Shown: positions 40,799-51,173 of the stretch, one piece after another
Layout of the letters: each line of letters opens with the position of its first letter
How positions within the stretch are numbered: the first letter of the stretch is position 1
Assembly (NCBI RefSeq): GCF_040499845.1
Contig: NZ_CP159342.1
Location: 1,798,001-1,862,000, forward strand
Source: Micromonospora sp. CCTCC AA 2012012
Lineage (GTDB): Bacteria > Actinomycetota > Actinomycetes > Mycobacteriales > Micromonosporaceae
Direction: 5' to 3'
Length of the DNA: 64,000 nucleotides
Program-made: the position numbers and the translations under genes
Notes under the pieces: model-generated
Told to the model about the DNA's origin: nothing
The model's input: the letters and a program-made list of their open reading frames with translations, nothing else
Databases searched by the model: none

Positions 40799-42190
40799 AT
40801 GGCCGAGACGGTCACCCCCGCCGTTGCCGACACCCCGCAGCCGGCGAGCACCCGCCGCGAGCGGCGCGGCTGGTACCTCTACGACTGGGCCAACTCGGCG
40901 TTCCAGACCACCGTCATCACGGTCTTCCTCGGCCCGTTCCTCACCACCGTCACCGAACTCGCCGCCGGGTGCACCCTCGGCGCGGACAACTGCGACGGGT
41001 ACGTCCACCCGCTGGGCATCCGGGTCGCCGCCGGCTCCTACTACCCGTACCTGATCTCGCTGTCGGTCTTCCTGACCGTGTTCGTGCTGCCCGTGATCGG
41101 GGCGGTCGCCGACCGGTCGACGCACAAGAAGCGGCTGCTCGCCGCCGCCGCGTTCACCGGCGCCGGCGCCACCATCGCGTTCGCCTTCGTCACCGGCGAG
41201 CGCTACCTGCTCGGCGGGGCGCTGTTCCTGATCGCCAACATCTCCTTCGGCGCGGCGGTGGTCGTCTACAACTCGTTCCTGCCGCAACTGGCCGGCCCCG
41301 ACGAACGCGACGCGGTCTCCAGCCGTGGCTGGGCCATCGGCTATCTCGGCGGGGGTCTGCTGCTCGCGCTGAACCTGGTCGCCGTGACGATGCTCAGCGA
41401 GGAGGGCAACCCGCAGCGCACCCTGGACCTGGCCCGCTGGTCGATCGTGTCGGCCGGGGTGTGGTGGGCGGCGTTCACCCTGCTGCCGCTGCGCTGGCTG
41501 CGCGAACACCCCACCGCCGAGGCGCTGCACGGCGGCGGCAACGTGCTCACCGACGGGTTCCGGCAGCTCGGCCGCACCCTGCGGGAGGTCAAGGCGTACC
41601 CGCTGACGCTGTTCTTCCTGCTCGCCTTCCTGGTCTACAACGACGGCATCCAGACCGTCATCACCCTGGCCAGCCAGTACGGCACCGAGGAGCTGCGGCT
41701 TCCGCAGAGCACCCTGATCGTGACGATCCTGCTGGTGCAGTTCCTCGCCTTCGGTGGCGCGCTGGCGCTCGGCGCGCTGGCCCGGCGGATCGGCGCGTGG
41801 AAGACGGTGCTGCTGTCCCTGGTGCTCTGGACCGGTGTGATCATCGCCGCGTTCCGGCTGCCCGCCGAGGCGCCGGTGCCGTTCATGATCCTCGGTGGGG
41901 CGATCGGCCTGGTGCTCGGCGGCAGCCAGGCCCTGAGCCGGTCGCTGTTCAGCCAGCTCATCCCCGCCGGCAAGGAGGGCGAGTACTACGGCTTCTACGA
42001 GATCAGCGACAAGGGCACCAGCTGGCTCGGGCCGCTCGCCTTCGGCCTGGTGTTCCAGCTCACCGCCTCCTACCGGGTGGGCCTGGTCTCCCTGCTGATC
42101 TTCTTCGTGATCGGGTTCGCGCTGCTGGCCGCCGTGCCGATGCGCCGGGCCATCGTCGCCGCCGGCAACACCCCGCCCCGGGTGCTGTAG
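40799..42190 (+). CDS. MFS transporter, UMF1 family (463 aa)
   Basis: Twelve membrane segments. The start WYLYDWANSAFQTTVITVFL is the UMF1 signature, and ALFLIANISFGAAVVVYNSFLP and GGSQALSRSLFSQLIP are also typical. A small extracellular loop has two Cys (GCTLGADNCDGY). UMF1 substrates are mostly unknown, though related yeast Atg22 exports amino acids from the vacuole. It probably forms an operon with the phosphodiesterase. Confidence 0.88.
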   Translation: MAETVTPAVADTPQPASTRRERRGWYLYDWANSAFQTTVITVFLGPFLTTVTELAAGCTLGADNCDGYVHPLGIRVAAGSYYPYLISLSVFLTVFVLPVIGAVADRSTHKKRLLAAAAFTGAGATIAFAFVTGERYLLGGALFLIANISFGAAVVVYNSFLPQLAGPDERDAVSSRGWAIGYLGGGLLLALNLVAVTMLSEEGNPQRTLDLARWSIVSAGVWWAAFTLLPLRWLREHPTAEALHGGGNVLTDGFRQLGRTLREVKAYPLTLFFLLAFLVYNDGIQTVITLASQYGTEELRLPQSTLIVTILLVQFLAFGGALALGALARRIGAWKTVLLSLVLWTGVIIAAFRLPAEAPVPFMILGGAIGLVLGGSQALSRSLFSQLIPAGKEGEYYGFYEISDKGTSWLGPLAFGLVFQLTASYRVGLVSLLIFFVIGFALLAAVPMRRAIVAAGNTPPRVL

Positions 42191-42245
42191 CGGCGACCAC
42201 GCACGGGCCGGATCCAACCCGGTCGATCGGCTAGGCTGCCCCGAC

Positions 42246-42965
42246 GTGACCGACGACGCCGCTGCCGCCCCGATCTGTCTGGCCCGGCCCCTGCTGCCCG
42301 GCCCGGACGACACCCGCACCGGCTGCGCCGCCGCCCGTGGCCTCGACGGCCGGCCGCTGCACGCCGCCGCGCTGAAGTTCTTCTGGGGGCCGATGGACTG
42401 CGGCAAGTCCACGATGGCCCTGCAGATGAACTACAACCATGCCCGGCAGGGCCGCCGCGGGCTGGTCACCACCCGCATCGACCGGTCGCTGGGCCCGCAG
42501 GTCACCACCCGCATCGGCCTGGCCCACGCCGCGATCGAGGTCACCGACGGCCTCGACCTGCGCGACCTGGTCCGCGACGCGTGGGCCGACGGGGTACGCG
42601 TCGACTACCTGATCTGCGACGAGGCGTCCTTCTACGACCTGGAACACGTCGAGCAGATGGCCGAACTCGTCGACCACTACGACGTCGACGTCTACGCCTT
42701 CGGCCTGGCCACCGACTTCCGCTCCAGCCTCTTCCCCGCCGCGCAGCGGCTGTTCGAACTCGCCGACTCCGTGGCCCGCATCCAGGTCGAGGTGCTCTGC
42801 TGGTGCGGCCGGGAAGGGCTGCTCAACGCCCGGGTCGTCGACGGGCGGGTCGTCCGCGAGGGCGCGCAGGTCGTCATCGGCGACACCGTCGACACCGCCG
42901 ACGTGCGCTACCAGGTGCTGTGCCGCCGGCACTACCGCGCCGGAGACCTCGGCCCGCGCGACTGA
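42246..42965 (+). CDS. tdk: Thymidine kinase, type II (239 aa)
   Basis: Walker A GPMDCGKSTMALQ, Walker B YLICDEASF, the thymidine-binding lasso region VYAFGLATDFRSSLF, and zinc ligands in CWCGREG plus CRRH near the end show a TK1-like enzyme. It phosphorylates thymidine with ATP. An N-terminal extension of about 40 residues precedes the usual start, so translation may begin later than the GTG chosen here. Confidence 0.92.
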   Translation: MTDDAAAAPICLARPLLPGPDDTRTGCAAARGLDGRPLHAAALKFFWGPMDCGKSTMALQMNYNHARQGRRGLVTTRIDRSLGPQVTTRIGLAHAAIEVTDGLDLRDLVRDAWADGVRVDYLICDEASFYDLEHVEQMAELVDHYDVDVYAFGLATDFRSSLFPAAQRLFELADSVARIQVEVLCWCGREGLLNARVVDGRVVREGAQVVIGDTVDTADVRYQVLCRRHYRAGDLGPRD

Positions 42966-42968
42966 CGC

Positions 42969-43427
42969 TCAGAACGGGTCACCGCAGACCCGCCACTCGC
43001 CGCGTTCCTGCACCACCGGCACCCTGCGCTGCTCGCCCGCCCCGCCGTCGCGGGTCACCCGCACCGTCACCGTGGCGCGCGGCCGGCCGCCCCGGGTCGC
43101 GATCGACACGTCGGTGATCTCATAGCCGCCGACCTGCGGCGGGGTGCGGACCCAACTGTCGAAGCCGACCGCGCTCCACCGGCTGCGGGTGTCCGCGCAG
43201 AGCCGCTCGTACGCCTTGTCGACCTCGCCGGTGGAGACCTCGCGGAAGAACCCGTCGGCGGTCTCCCGCACCGGGCCGCTGGCCTGCCACACCACCTGCA
43301 CGTTCCACAACGCCAGGCCCGCCACCCCGACCAGGCACACCCCCAGCCCGAGACCACCGAGGAGCAGGCCGGTACGCACCGGCCGGCCCCGCCGGGCGGG
43401 TCTGCTCCACGACTGACCGCTGCCCAT
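42969..43427 (-). CDS. Membrane-anchored DUF4878-like protein (152 aa)
   Basis: A basic N-terminus (PARRGRPVRTG) is followed by one membrane helix (LLLGGLGLGVCLVGVAGLAL) and an extracytoplasmic domain of about 110 residues with AYERLCADTRSRW and EWRVCGDPF. The two Cys may pair. The layout recalls DUF4878/NTF2-like exported proteins. ATG has GGAGGTG directly upstream. Convergent with thymidine kinase. Function unknown. Confidence 0.7.
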   Translation of the reverse strand: MGSGQSWSRPARRGRPVRTGLLLGGLGLGVCLVGVAGLALWNVQVVWQASGPVRETADGFFREVSTGEVDKAYERLCADTRSRWSAVGFDSWVRTPPQVGGYEITDVSIATRGGRPRATVTVRVTRDGGAGEQRRVPVVQERGEWRVCGDPF

Positions 43428-43535
43428 CACCTCCGACGGTAGAGAACCGGCCCCGGCCGCGCAGGAACTTCCGGCCCTGTCGCCGTCGGTGTCCGATCGT
43501 CTACGGTCGGCGGCAGACCCGCGAAGGAGCGACGG

Positions 43536-45242
<1,707 letters not shown>

Positions 45243-45296
45243 AATTCCCGGCGTACCTGTCAGAGGGTGTCAGGATCCGCCGACAGGATGACCGGC

Positions 45297-45668
45297 ATGA
45301 CAGTCACCGCCGACCTCGCGATGGTCAACCTCGACAGCTCCGACCCGGTCGCCCACGCCGCGTTCTACGCGCGCGTGCTGGGCTGGGAGATCACCCACAG
45401 CCAGGCCGAGTACGCCATGATCAGCAAGGACGGGACCTCGATCGGTTTCGGTCTGGTCCCCGGATACACGCCGCCGGCCTGGCCGGACGAGACCGCCGGC
45501 AAGCGCTACCACCTCGACCTGTACGTCGACGACCTCGCCCTGGCCGAGAAGGAGTTCGTGGCCGCCGGGGCGACGAAGCCGGACGTGCAGCCCGGCGGCG
45601 AGCGGTGGGTGGTGCTGACCGACCCGATCGGCCAGCCGTTCTGCATCTGCCCCCGCCCGCAGGGCTGA
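45297..45668 (+). CDS. VOC (glyoxalase/bleomycin resistance) family protein (123 aa)
   Basis: Two beta-alpha-beta modules of the VOC fold: LAMVNLDSSDPVAHAAFYAR then YHLDLYVDDLALAEKEFVAA, ending VVLTDPIGQPFCICPRPQ. Metal ligand positions are partly kept. This type is common in actinobacteria and mostly uncharacterised. The ATG at 45297 follows CAGGATG; another ATG lies 9 bases before. A strong hairpin follows the stop. Confidence 0.83.
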   Translation: MTVTADLAMVNLDSSDPVAHAAFYARVLGWEITHSQAEYAMISKDGTSIGFGLVPGYTPPAWPDETAGKRYHLDLYVDDLALAEKEFVAAGATKPDVQPGGERWVVLTDPIGQPFCICPRPQG

Positions 45669-45675
45669 CGACACA

Positions 45676-45718
45676 CCCGGCGCGTCGGGCGGGAGTGAAC
45701 CCCGCCCGACGCGCCGGG
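45676..45718. terminator. Perfect 18-bp hairpin between convergent genes
   Basis: CCCGGCGCGTCGGGCGGG (45676-45693) and its exact complement (45701-45718) enclose a 7-base loop (AGTGAAC). It lies 8 bases after the VOC gene and before the end of the NmrA-like pseudogene on the other strand. A partial copy of the right arm (GCCCGACGCGCC) recurs at about 45728-45739. Confidence 0.75.
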
Positions 45719-45759
45719 CCGGTCCTCGCCCGACGCGCCCGCCCGGCTCGTCCGTCGGC

Positions 45760-45783
45760 GTGGGCGTGGGCGTGGGCGTGGGT
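45760..45783. repeat. Hexanucleotide repeat, four copies of GTGGGC
   Basis: Four tandem units (the last imperfect) run into the stop codon of the NmrA-like pseudogene. Slippage here could alter the distance between terminator and gene end. Confidence 0.55.
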
Positions 45784-46610
45784 CAGCGGAAGGCGGCGGC
45801 GTGGCGCGCGGCCCAGTCGGCGAAGCCGCCGGGGGCGCGGCCGAGGAGCCGCGGCACGTCGGGGCTCACCCGCTGCTCCCGTTCCGACGGCGTGCCGAGG
45901 ATGCCCAACGTCGCCTCCACCACCGGCTCGGGCATGAACCGCAGCAGCTGCGCCCGCGCCTCCCCGGCGGCCTGCTCGACGAAGCGCACCGGCTCACCGA
46001 GCGCCTCCCCGATCGCCGCGGCCTGCTGCCGCGGGGTGAGCGCCGCCGGGCCGGTCAGCTCGTACGTGGCGCCGCCGTGGCCGTCGCGGGTCAACGCGAG
46101 GGCCGCCACCGCCGCGATGTCCGCCGGGTCGACCGTCGGCAACGCGACGTCACCGAACGGGGCCCGCACCAGACGCTGCCGGCGGACGGTCTCCGACCAC
46201 AGCAGGGCGTTGGAGTGGAAGCCGGCCGGCCGCAGCATCGTTTACTCCAGCCCCGACGCCCGCACCGCCTGCTCCAGCTGCGGCGGGTGGCGGCGGGTCG
46301 CGACGCCCTGCGACGACAGGAACACCACCCGCCGTACGCCGGCGTCCCGCGCCACGTCGAGGATGGCGGCCGGGTCGGCGCCGGCCGCCAGCAGGTCGCC
46401 GGAGAGCAGCAGGAACAACGCCTGCGCCCCGTCGTACGCCGCCTTCAGGCCGGCCGGGTCGGTCAGGTCGGCGTCGACGGCGCGCACCCCGGCGGGCAGC
46501 TCCGTTGCCGACGCCCGGCGGGACACCGCCGTCACCTGCTCACCGGCCGCCGCCAGGGCCCGCACCAGCGGCCGCCCCACGTTTCCCGTCGCTCCCGTGA
46601 CCACGATCAT
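45783..46610 (-). pseudogene. NAD(P)-binding NmrA-family gene broken by one in-frame stop
   Basis: Read leftward from ATG 46610, the Rossmann start MIVVTGATGNVGRPLVRAL and VVFLSSQGV lead to QAVRASGLE, then TAA (46244-46242), then in the same frame T-M-LRPAGFHSNALLW and the rest of the protein to 45783. Relatives usually read GLEWTxLRPxGF, so the stop replaces a Trp codon (TGG to TAA, two base changes). Both halves are intact otherwise (122 and about 152 residues). Recent decay, or a sequence error, or readthrough are possible. The divergent HxlR gene probably regulated it. Confidence 0.8.
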
Positions 46611-46669
46611 GATCGCTCCCTCGTGCTGTGCTCTGTGGACACCTCAGGACGCTAATCGCCTGCGTATAG

Positions 46670-46679
46670 TAGGTACCTA
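46670..46679. promoter_or_regulatory. Perfect 10-bp palindrome TAGGTACCTA in the hxlR/NmrA gap
   Basis: It lies just after TATAGT (46665-46670), a plausible -10 box for the HxlR gene. This is the expected place of an autoregulatory HxlR operator. Confidence 0.45.
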
Positions 46680-46707
46680 GAGGAAAGTGACGGCACGGGA
46701 GGCGATT

Positions 46708-47103
46708 GTGACCACCACCACGCAACCGCGGGCGGAAGCCGACCCGACGCAGGCCTGCCCGATCGCCCCGGTGGTCGACATCGTCTTCAGCCGCTGGACC
46801 ACCCCGATCCTCTGGGCCCTGCACCAGCACGGTCGGCAGCGCTTCGTCGAGCTGGAACGTCGGCTGGTCACCATCACCCCGAAGGTGCTCACCCAGCGGC
46901 TGCGGCAACTCGAACGCGACGGCCTCGTCGTGCGCACCTATCACGCCGAGGTCCCGCCCCGGGTGGAATACGAGATCAGCGACCTCGGGCTCAGCCTCGC
47001 CCCGCTCTTCGCCACGCTGGCGCAGTGGGCCGGCAGCAACCTGGACCGGGTCGACCAGGCCCGGCGGGACTACGACGCCCGACCCGGCACCCGCCGACCC
47101 TGA
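46708..47103 (+). CDS. HxlR family transcriptional regulator (131 aa)
   Basis: The sequence CPIAPVVDIVFSRWTTPILWAL, VTITPKVLTQRLRQLERDG and the wing PPRVEYEISDLG show the HxlR winged helix, with the conserved N-terminal Cys. GTG 46708 with GGGAGG five bases upstream is preferred over an in-frame GTG at 46687. Divergent from the broken NmrA-like oxidoreductase, the usual pairing for HxlR regulators of quinone-type reductases. Confidence 0.87.
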   Translation: MTTTTQPRAEADPTQACPIAPVVDIVFSRWTTPILWALHQHGRQRFVELERRLVTITPKVLTQRLRQLERDGLVVRTYHAEVPPRVEYEISDLGLSLAPLFATLAQWAGSNLDRVDQARRDYDARPGTRRP

Positions 47104-47116
47104 GATCGGCGCGGCC

Positions 47117-47962
47117 TCAGCGCAACGGGCCACGGGCGACCGCCGCCCGCATGCTGGCCGGGTCGCCCGCCTTGACGAACTCCAGCCACCACGTCGCCCC
47201 CGCCGCCGCCAACTCCCCCACGTACGCCCGCTCGGCGCGCTCGTCCGCCCGGCGTCGGCGGCCACCGATCGCCACGTCGAACGGCTCCCCGTCGGCCCGC
47301 GTCGCCGGCAGCGCCGCCACCAGGTCGTGCACCTCGTCCGGGGTGAAGTCCGACCACCCGCCGGTGTCGGTCAGCTTGTAGGGCACGATCCCGTCGGCGC
47401 GGGCCGCGCGCCGCCGCACCGCCCCGGCCTGGGTGCTGCCGCCCACCCAGACCGGCACCCGGGGCGTCTGCACCGGCGCCGGTCGCAGGGCCACCCCGTC
47501 GGCCCGGTAGTGGACGCCCTCGTGCGTGACCCGACCACCGCCGAGCAGCCCGACCAGCAGGTCGAGACCCTCGTCGAGCATGGCCGCCCGAGTCCTCAGG
47601 TCGGTCTGCTCACCGAACGCCGCGACGCCCCGGTCACCCGGGTCACCGACACCGACCGCGACCGTGGCCCGGCCGGCGGAGAGGTGGTCCAGGGTGAGGA
47701 CCTCCCGGGCCAGTTTCGCCGGCCGCCGCCGCGGCAGGGACGTCACCGTCGTGCCCAACCGGACGTGCCCGGTACGGCCCGCGATCGCGGCGAGCAGCAG
47801 CCACGGGTCGTACGTGGGGGGATCGTCGCCGTCGTAGTGGATCAGATAGTCCTCGAGGAACACCCCGTCCCAGCCGGCCCGCTCGGCCAGCTCTCCCAAC
47901 TCGACCAGCAGGGACGCCGTCACCGACGGGCCACCGCAGCAGATCTCCAGTCCGTGTCGCAT
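47117..47962 (-). CDS. LLM class F420-dependent oxidoreductase (281 aa)
   Basis: Luciferase-like TIM barrel: LAERAGWDGVFLEDYL, RLGTTVTSLPRRRPAKLARE, TLDHLSAGRATVAVGVG and PVWVGGSTQAG. These are the conserved segments of LLM enzymes that use F420 or FMN, and F420 is general in this phylum. Length 281 is short for the class but complete at both ends. Substrate unknown. Confidence 0.85.
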   Translation of the reverse strand: MRHGLEICCGGPSVTASLLVELGELAERAGWDGVFLEDYLIHYDGDDPPTYDPWLLLAAIAGRTGHVRLGTTVTSLPRRRPAKLAREVLTLDHLSAGRATVAVGVGDPGDRGVAAFGEQTDLRTRAAMLDEGLDLLVGLLGGGRVTHEGVHYRADGVALRPAPVQTPRVPVWVGGSTQAGAVRRRAARADGIVPYKLTDTGGWSDFTPDEVHDLVAALPATRADGEPFDVAIGGRRRRADERAERAYVGELAAAGATWWLEFVKAGDPASMRAAVARGPLR

Positions 47963-48066
47963 CCCGCGACCCTAGGACCGGGGTGGGACACCCCGAGCCG
48001 CTTGCCGACACCGAATGAGCACGATCGGACACGGTCGGTGGCGATCGCCGGTGACACGATCGGCTC

Positions 48067-49227
48067 ATGGCGGACGTGACGGACATGCTGCAAGGAGCAC
48101 AGGTCAGGGCGACGTCGATGGTCGACCGGCTCGCGGAGCTGGTGACCTGCGAGTCGCCGCCGGGCGCGGTGGACCGGCTGTCGGCCTGCGCCGACCTGCT
48201 CGAGAGCTGGGGCAGCGCGGTGCTGGGCCGACCCGCGCAGCGGGTACGGGTCGACGGTCTGCCGCACCTGCTCTGGCCGGCGGCCGAGCAGCGGGTGCTG
48301 CTGCTCGGGCACTTCGACACGGTGTGGCCGGCGGGCACGGTCCACCAGTGGCCGTTCTCCGTACGCGGCACGCTGGCCACCGGTCCCGGGGTGTGCGACA
48401 TGAAGGCCGGCATCGTGCAGATGCTCACCGCGCTGTCGCTGCTGCCCGACACCTCGCCGGTCGGGTTGCTGCTGACCTGCGACGAGGAGAGCGGATCGCC
48501 CGCCTCCCGGGCGCTCATCGAACGACAGGCCGCCCGGTCCGGGGCGGTGCTCGTCGGTGAACCGTCCACCGAGACCGGTGAGCTGAAGGTGGCCCGCAAG
48601 GGCGGGTCGGCGTACCGGCTGACGGTGTGGGGACGGGCCGCGCACGCCGGGGTGGAGCCGCACCGGGGCGTCAACGCGGGCGTGGAGGTGGCCCACCACG
48701 TCCTGGCGGTGCAGCGGTTCGCCGCCGGGGAGACGACGGTGACCCCGACCGCGCTCTCCGCCGGCGCGATGTCGAACGTCGTACCGGAGTCGGCGGTCCT
48801 CGCGGTCGACGTGCGGGCATGGACGCGGGAGGAACTGCACCGCGTCGACGACCTGGTCCGCGCCCTGCGACCCCACCTGCCCGGCGCCCGGCTGAGCATC
48901 GACGGCGGGATCAACCGGTATCCGCTGCACGAGGAGGTGTCCGCGCCGCTGCTGCACCTGGCGCAGGACGCCGCCGCGCGGCTGGGGCTGCCGCCCGTCG
49001 CCGGGGCGTACGCGGCGGGAGCGTCGGACGCGAACTTCACCGGCGCGCTCGGCGTGCCCACCCTGGACGGTCTCGGCGGGGTGGGCGGCCTGCCGCACGC
49101 GCGCGGCGAGTGGGTCGATCTGTCCCGGATGCCCGAACGGACGGCGTTGCTGGCGGCGATGATCGCGCAGGTGCTGACCGACGGGGTGCCCACACCGGCG
49201 AACGCACGGTCAACCGGAGCTGACTGA
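48067..49227 (+). CDS. M20 family metallopeptidase (carboxypeptidase/deacylase, 386 aa)
   Basis: The metal ligands are in LLGHFDTVWPAG, GPGVCDMKAGIVQ and LTCDEESGSPAS, with the dimerisation domain KGGSAYRLTVWGRAAHAG between. It resembles glutamate carboxypeptidase G2-type M20 enzymes (ArgE/DapE/CPG2 group). The Asp-x-Lys-Gly turn is typical. Substrate probably an N-acylated amino acid or peptide. ATG after CGGCTC, without a strong ribosome site. Confidence 0.87.
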   Translation: MADVTDMLQGAQVRATSMVDRLAELVTCESPPGAVDRLSACADLLESWGSAVLGRPAQRVRVDGLPHLLWPAAEQRVLLLGHFDTVWPAGTVHQWPFSVRGTLATGPGVCDMKAGIVQMLTALSLLPDTSPVGLLLTCDEESGSPASRALIERQAARSGAVLVGEPSTETGELKVARKGGSAYRLTVWGRAAHAGVEPHRGVNAGVEVAHHVLAVQRFAAGETTVTPTALSAGAMSNVVPESAVLAVDVRAWTREELHRVDDLVRALRPHLPGARLSIDGGINRYPLHEEVSAPLLHLAQDAAARLGLPPVAGAYAAGASDANFTGALGVPTLDGLGGVGGLPHARGEWVDLSRMPERTALLAAMIAQVLTDGVPTPANARSTGAD

Positions 49228-49314
49228 GGGTGTTTTCGGAGTCCCGTCGCCGATACCCTGTCGCGGGGCCGCCTCCGGCGGCCGGTGGGCCGCGAAGGGG
49301 AGGCGGTTGTCGGC

Positions 49315-50460
49315 ATGGCGCGACACGACGCGGAGAGCGGTCCGCGGATCGGGGTGGAGGAGGAGTTCCTCGTCGTCGACGCGGTGACCCGGTCGGTGGT
49401 GCCCCGCGCCGCCGACGTGGTGGCCCGGGCGGCGGAGCAGCTCGGGCCACGGGTCTCCGGGGAGATCACCGAGTTGCAGGTGGAGACCCGGACCAGTCCG
49501 GTGTGGTCGGTGAAGGAGCTGGTCGACCAGCTCGTCGAGGCGCGTCGGGTGGTGGCCCGGGCGGCGACGGCCGACGGGCTGCGGGTGGTGGCGTCCGGCA
49601 CGTCGGTGCTGCCCGGGGCGGCCCACCCACCGGTCACCCGGGGGCCGCGGCAGGACCGGGGCACGGCGACGTTCCGGGGGCTGCACGACGAGCTGGCGAT
49701 CTGCGCGCTGCACGTACACGTGGAGATGCCGGACCGGGAGCGGGCGTTGCTGGTCGGCAACCACCTGCGCGCGTACCTGCCGCTGCTGGTGGCGATGACC
49801 GCGAACTCGCCGTACTGGGAGGGCCGGGACTCCGGTTACGCGAGCTGGCGGACGATGATCTGGCCCCGGTGGCCGGTGGCGGGTCCGCCGCCCCGGTTCG
49901 ACTCGGAGGCGCACTACGACCGGGTGGTGGCCATGCTCGTCGACGCCGGGGCCGTCGTGGACACCGGCACGCTGTTCTGGGACATCCGACCCTCGGCCCG
50001 GTATCCGACGGTGGAGGTGCGGGTGGCGGACGTCCCGGTCACGGCGGCGGAGTCGGCGCTGGTGGCCGCGCTGGTGCGCGCCTGGGCGGTCCGCGCGGAC
50101 GAGGCGGTGACGCGCGGCGACACCGGCCCCGACATCCCGGCCGAGCTGCTGCGGGCGGCGTACTGGCGGGCGGCCCGCGACGGCTTGGACGGCGAACTGC
50201 TGGACGTGGCGACGGGACGGCTGCGCCCGGCGCGGGAGGCGCTGACCGACGCGGTCGCGCAGGCACTGCCCCGGCTGCGGTCGACCGGCGACGCGGAGCT
50301 GGTGGACGGCTGGCTGCGGTCGCTGCTGGTGGCGGGCAGCGGCGCGGCCCGGCAGCGGGCGGCGGCGGCCCGGCGCGGGGTGTTGACCGACGCGGTGGAC
50401 TTCCTGGCGGCGGCGACCGGCGAGGTCGAGGCGGCGCGGCAGGAGAGCTTTTTCGCATAA
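49315..50460 (+). CDS. Carboxylate-amine ligase, YbdK / glutamate-cysteine ligase 2 family (381 aa)
   Basis: GVEEEFLVVDAVTRSVVPRA is the GCS2 opening with the acidic metal cluster. ITELQVETRTSPVWSVKEL, AICALHVHVEMPDRE and WDIRPSARYPTVEVRVADV follow as in YbdK. YbdK has weak glutamate-cysteine ligase activity in vitro; the true product is unsure. Actinobacteria use mycothiol, not glutathione, so the role probably differs. ATG chosen at 49315 with AGGGGAGG about 11 bases upstream. Confidence 0.87.
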   Translation: MARHDAESGPRIGVEEEFLVVDAVTRSVVPRAADVVARAAEQLGPRVSGEITELQVETRTSPVWSVKELVDQLVEARRVVARAATADGLRVVASGTSVLPGAAHPPVTRGPRQDRGTATFRGLHDELAICALHVHVEMPDRERALLVGNHLRAYLPLLVAMTANSPYWEGRDSGYASWRTMIWPRWPVAGPPPRFDSEAHYDRVVAMLVDAGAVVDTGTLFWDIRPSARYPTVEVRVADVPVTAAESALVAALVRAWAVRADEAVTRGDTGPDIPAELLRAAYWRAARDGLDGELLDVATGRLRPAREALTDAVAQALPRLRSTGDAELVDGWLRSLLVAGSGAARQRAAAARRGVLTDAVDFLAAATGEVEAARQESFFA

Positions 50461-50515
50461 CCCGCCGGGGCCCGGCATGGGCGATCCTGGAGCGGGGGTC
50501 GGCGAGGAGGCCAGC

Positions 50516-51166
50516 ATGGACAGGATCGGGGTCGCCACCACCGGCGGGGTGCTGCCGGCGGCGCAGATGGTCGAGACGGCACGGGAGTTCGCCGACCGGA
50601 TGGCCGCCCGGCGTTCCATCCGGCACTTCGCGCCGGACCCGGTGCCGATGGAGGTGATCGAGGAGGCGGTCCGGGCGGCGTCGACGGCGCCGAGCGGCGC
50701 GAACCTGCAACCGTGGCGGTTCGTGGTGATCACCGACCCGGAGCGCAAGCGCCGGCTGCGGGAGGCGGCGGAGGCCGAGGAGCGGGAGTTCTATCAGCGG
50801 CGCGCCTCGGCGCAGTGGCTGGAGGCGATCGCGCCGATGGGCACCGACTGGCGCAAGCCGTTCCTGGAGGTCGCGCCGGTGGTGATCGTGGTGTTCGAGG
50901 TCCACCAGGGACCGCGTACGCCCAAGCCGTACTACGTGAAGGAGTCGGTGGGCATCGCGGTCGGTCTGCTGATCACCGCGCTGCACCAGGCGGGCCTGGC
51001 GACGCTGACGCACACCCCGAGCCCGATGCGGTTCCTCAACACCGTCTGCGAGCGGCCGGCGGAGGAACGACCGTACGTGGTCATGCCGGTGGGTTTCCCC
51101 GCCCCGGACGCCTGGGTGCCCGACCTGGAGCGCAAACCCCTGCGGGAGGTGCTGGTACGGCGGTGA
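50516..51166 (+). CDS. Nitroreductase family protein, iodotyrosine deiodinase-like (216 aa)
   Basis: MAARRSIRHFAPDPVPMEVIEE leads into the FMN segment RAASTAPSGANLQPWRFVVI, and GLLITALHQAGLATLTHTPS with FLNTVCERP are features of the BluB/iodotyrosine deiodinase branch of the nitroreductase fold. It should use FMN and NAD(P)H. ATG with GAGGAGG upstream. Second nitroreductase in the window; the one at 26011 belongs to another branch. Confidence 0.86.
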   Translation: MDRIGVATTGGVLPAAQMVETAREFADRMAARRSIRHFAPDPVPMEVIEEAVRAASTAPSGANLQPWRFVVITDPERKRRLREAAEAEEREFYQRRASAQWLEAIAPMGTDWRKPFLEVAPVVIVVFEVHQGPRTPKPYYVKESVGIAVGLLITALHQAGLATLTHTPSPMRFLNTVCERPAEERPYVVMPVGFPAPDAWVPDLERKPLREVLVRR

Positions 51167-51173
51167 GTTCCGG

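Noticed and set aside
45760..45783. GTGGGC repeats as a CRISPR or regulatory array
   Set aside because: Only four 6-base units with no spacers; simple slippage repeat.
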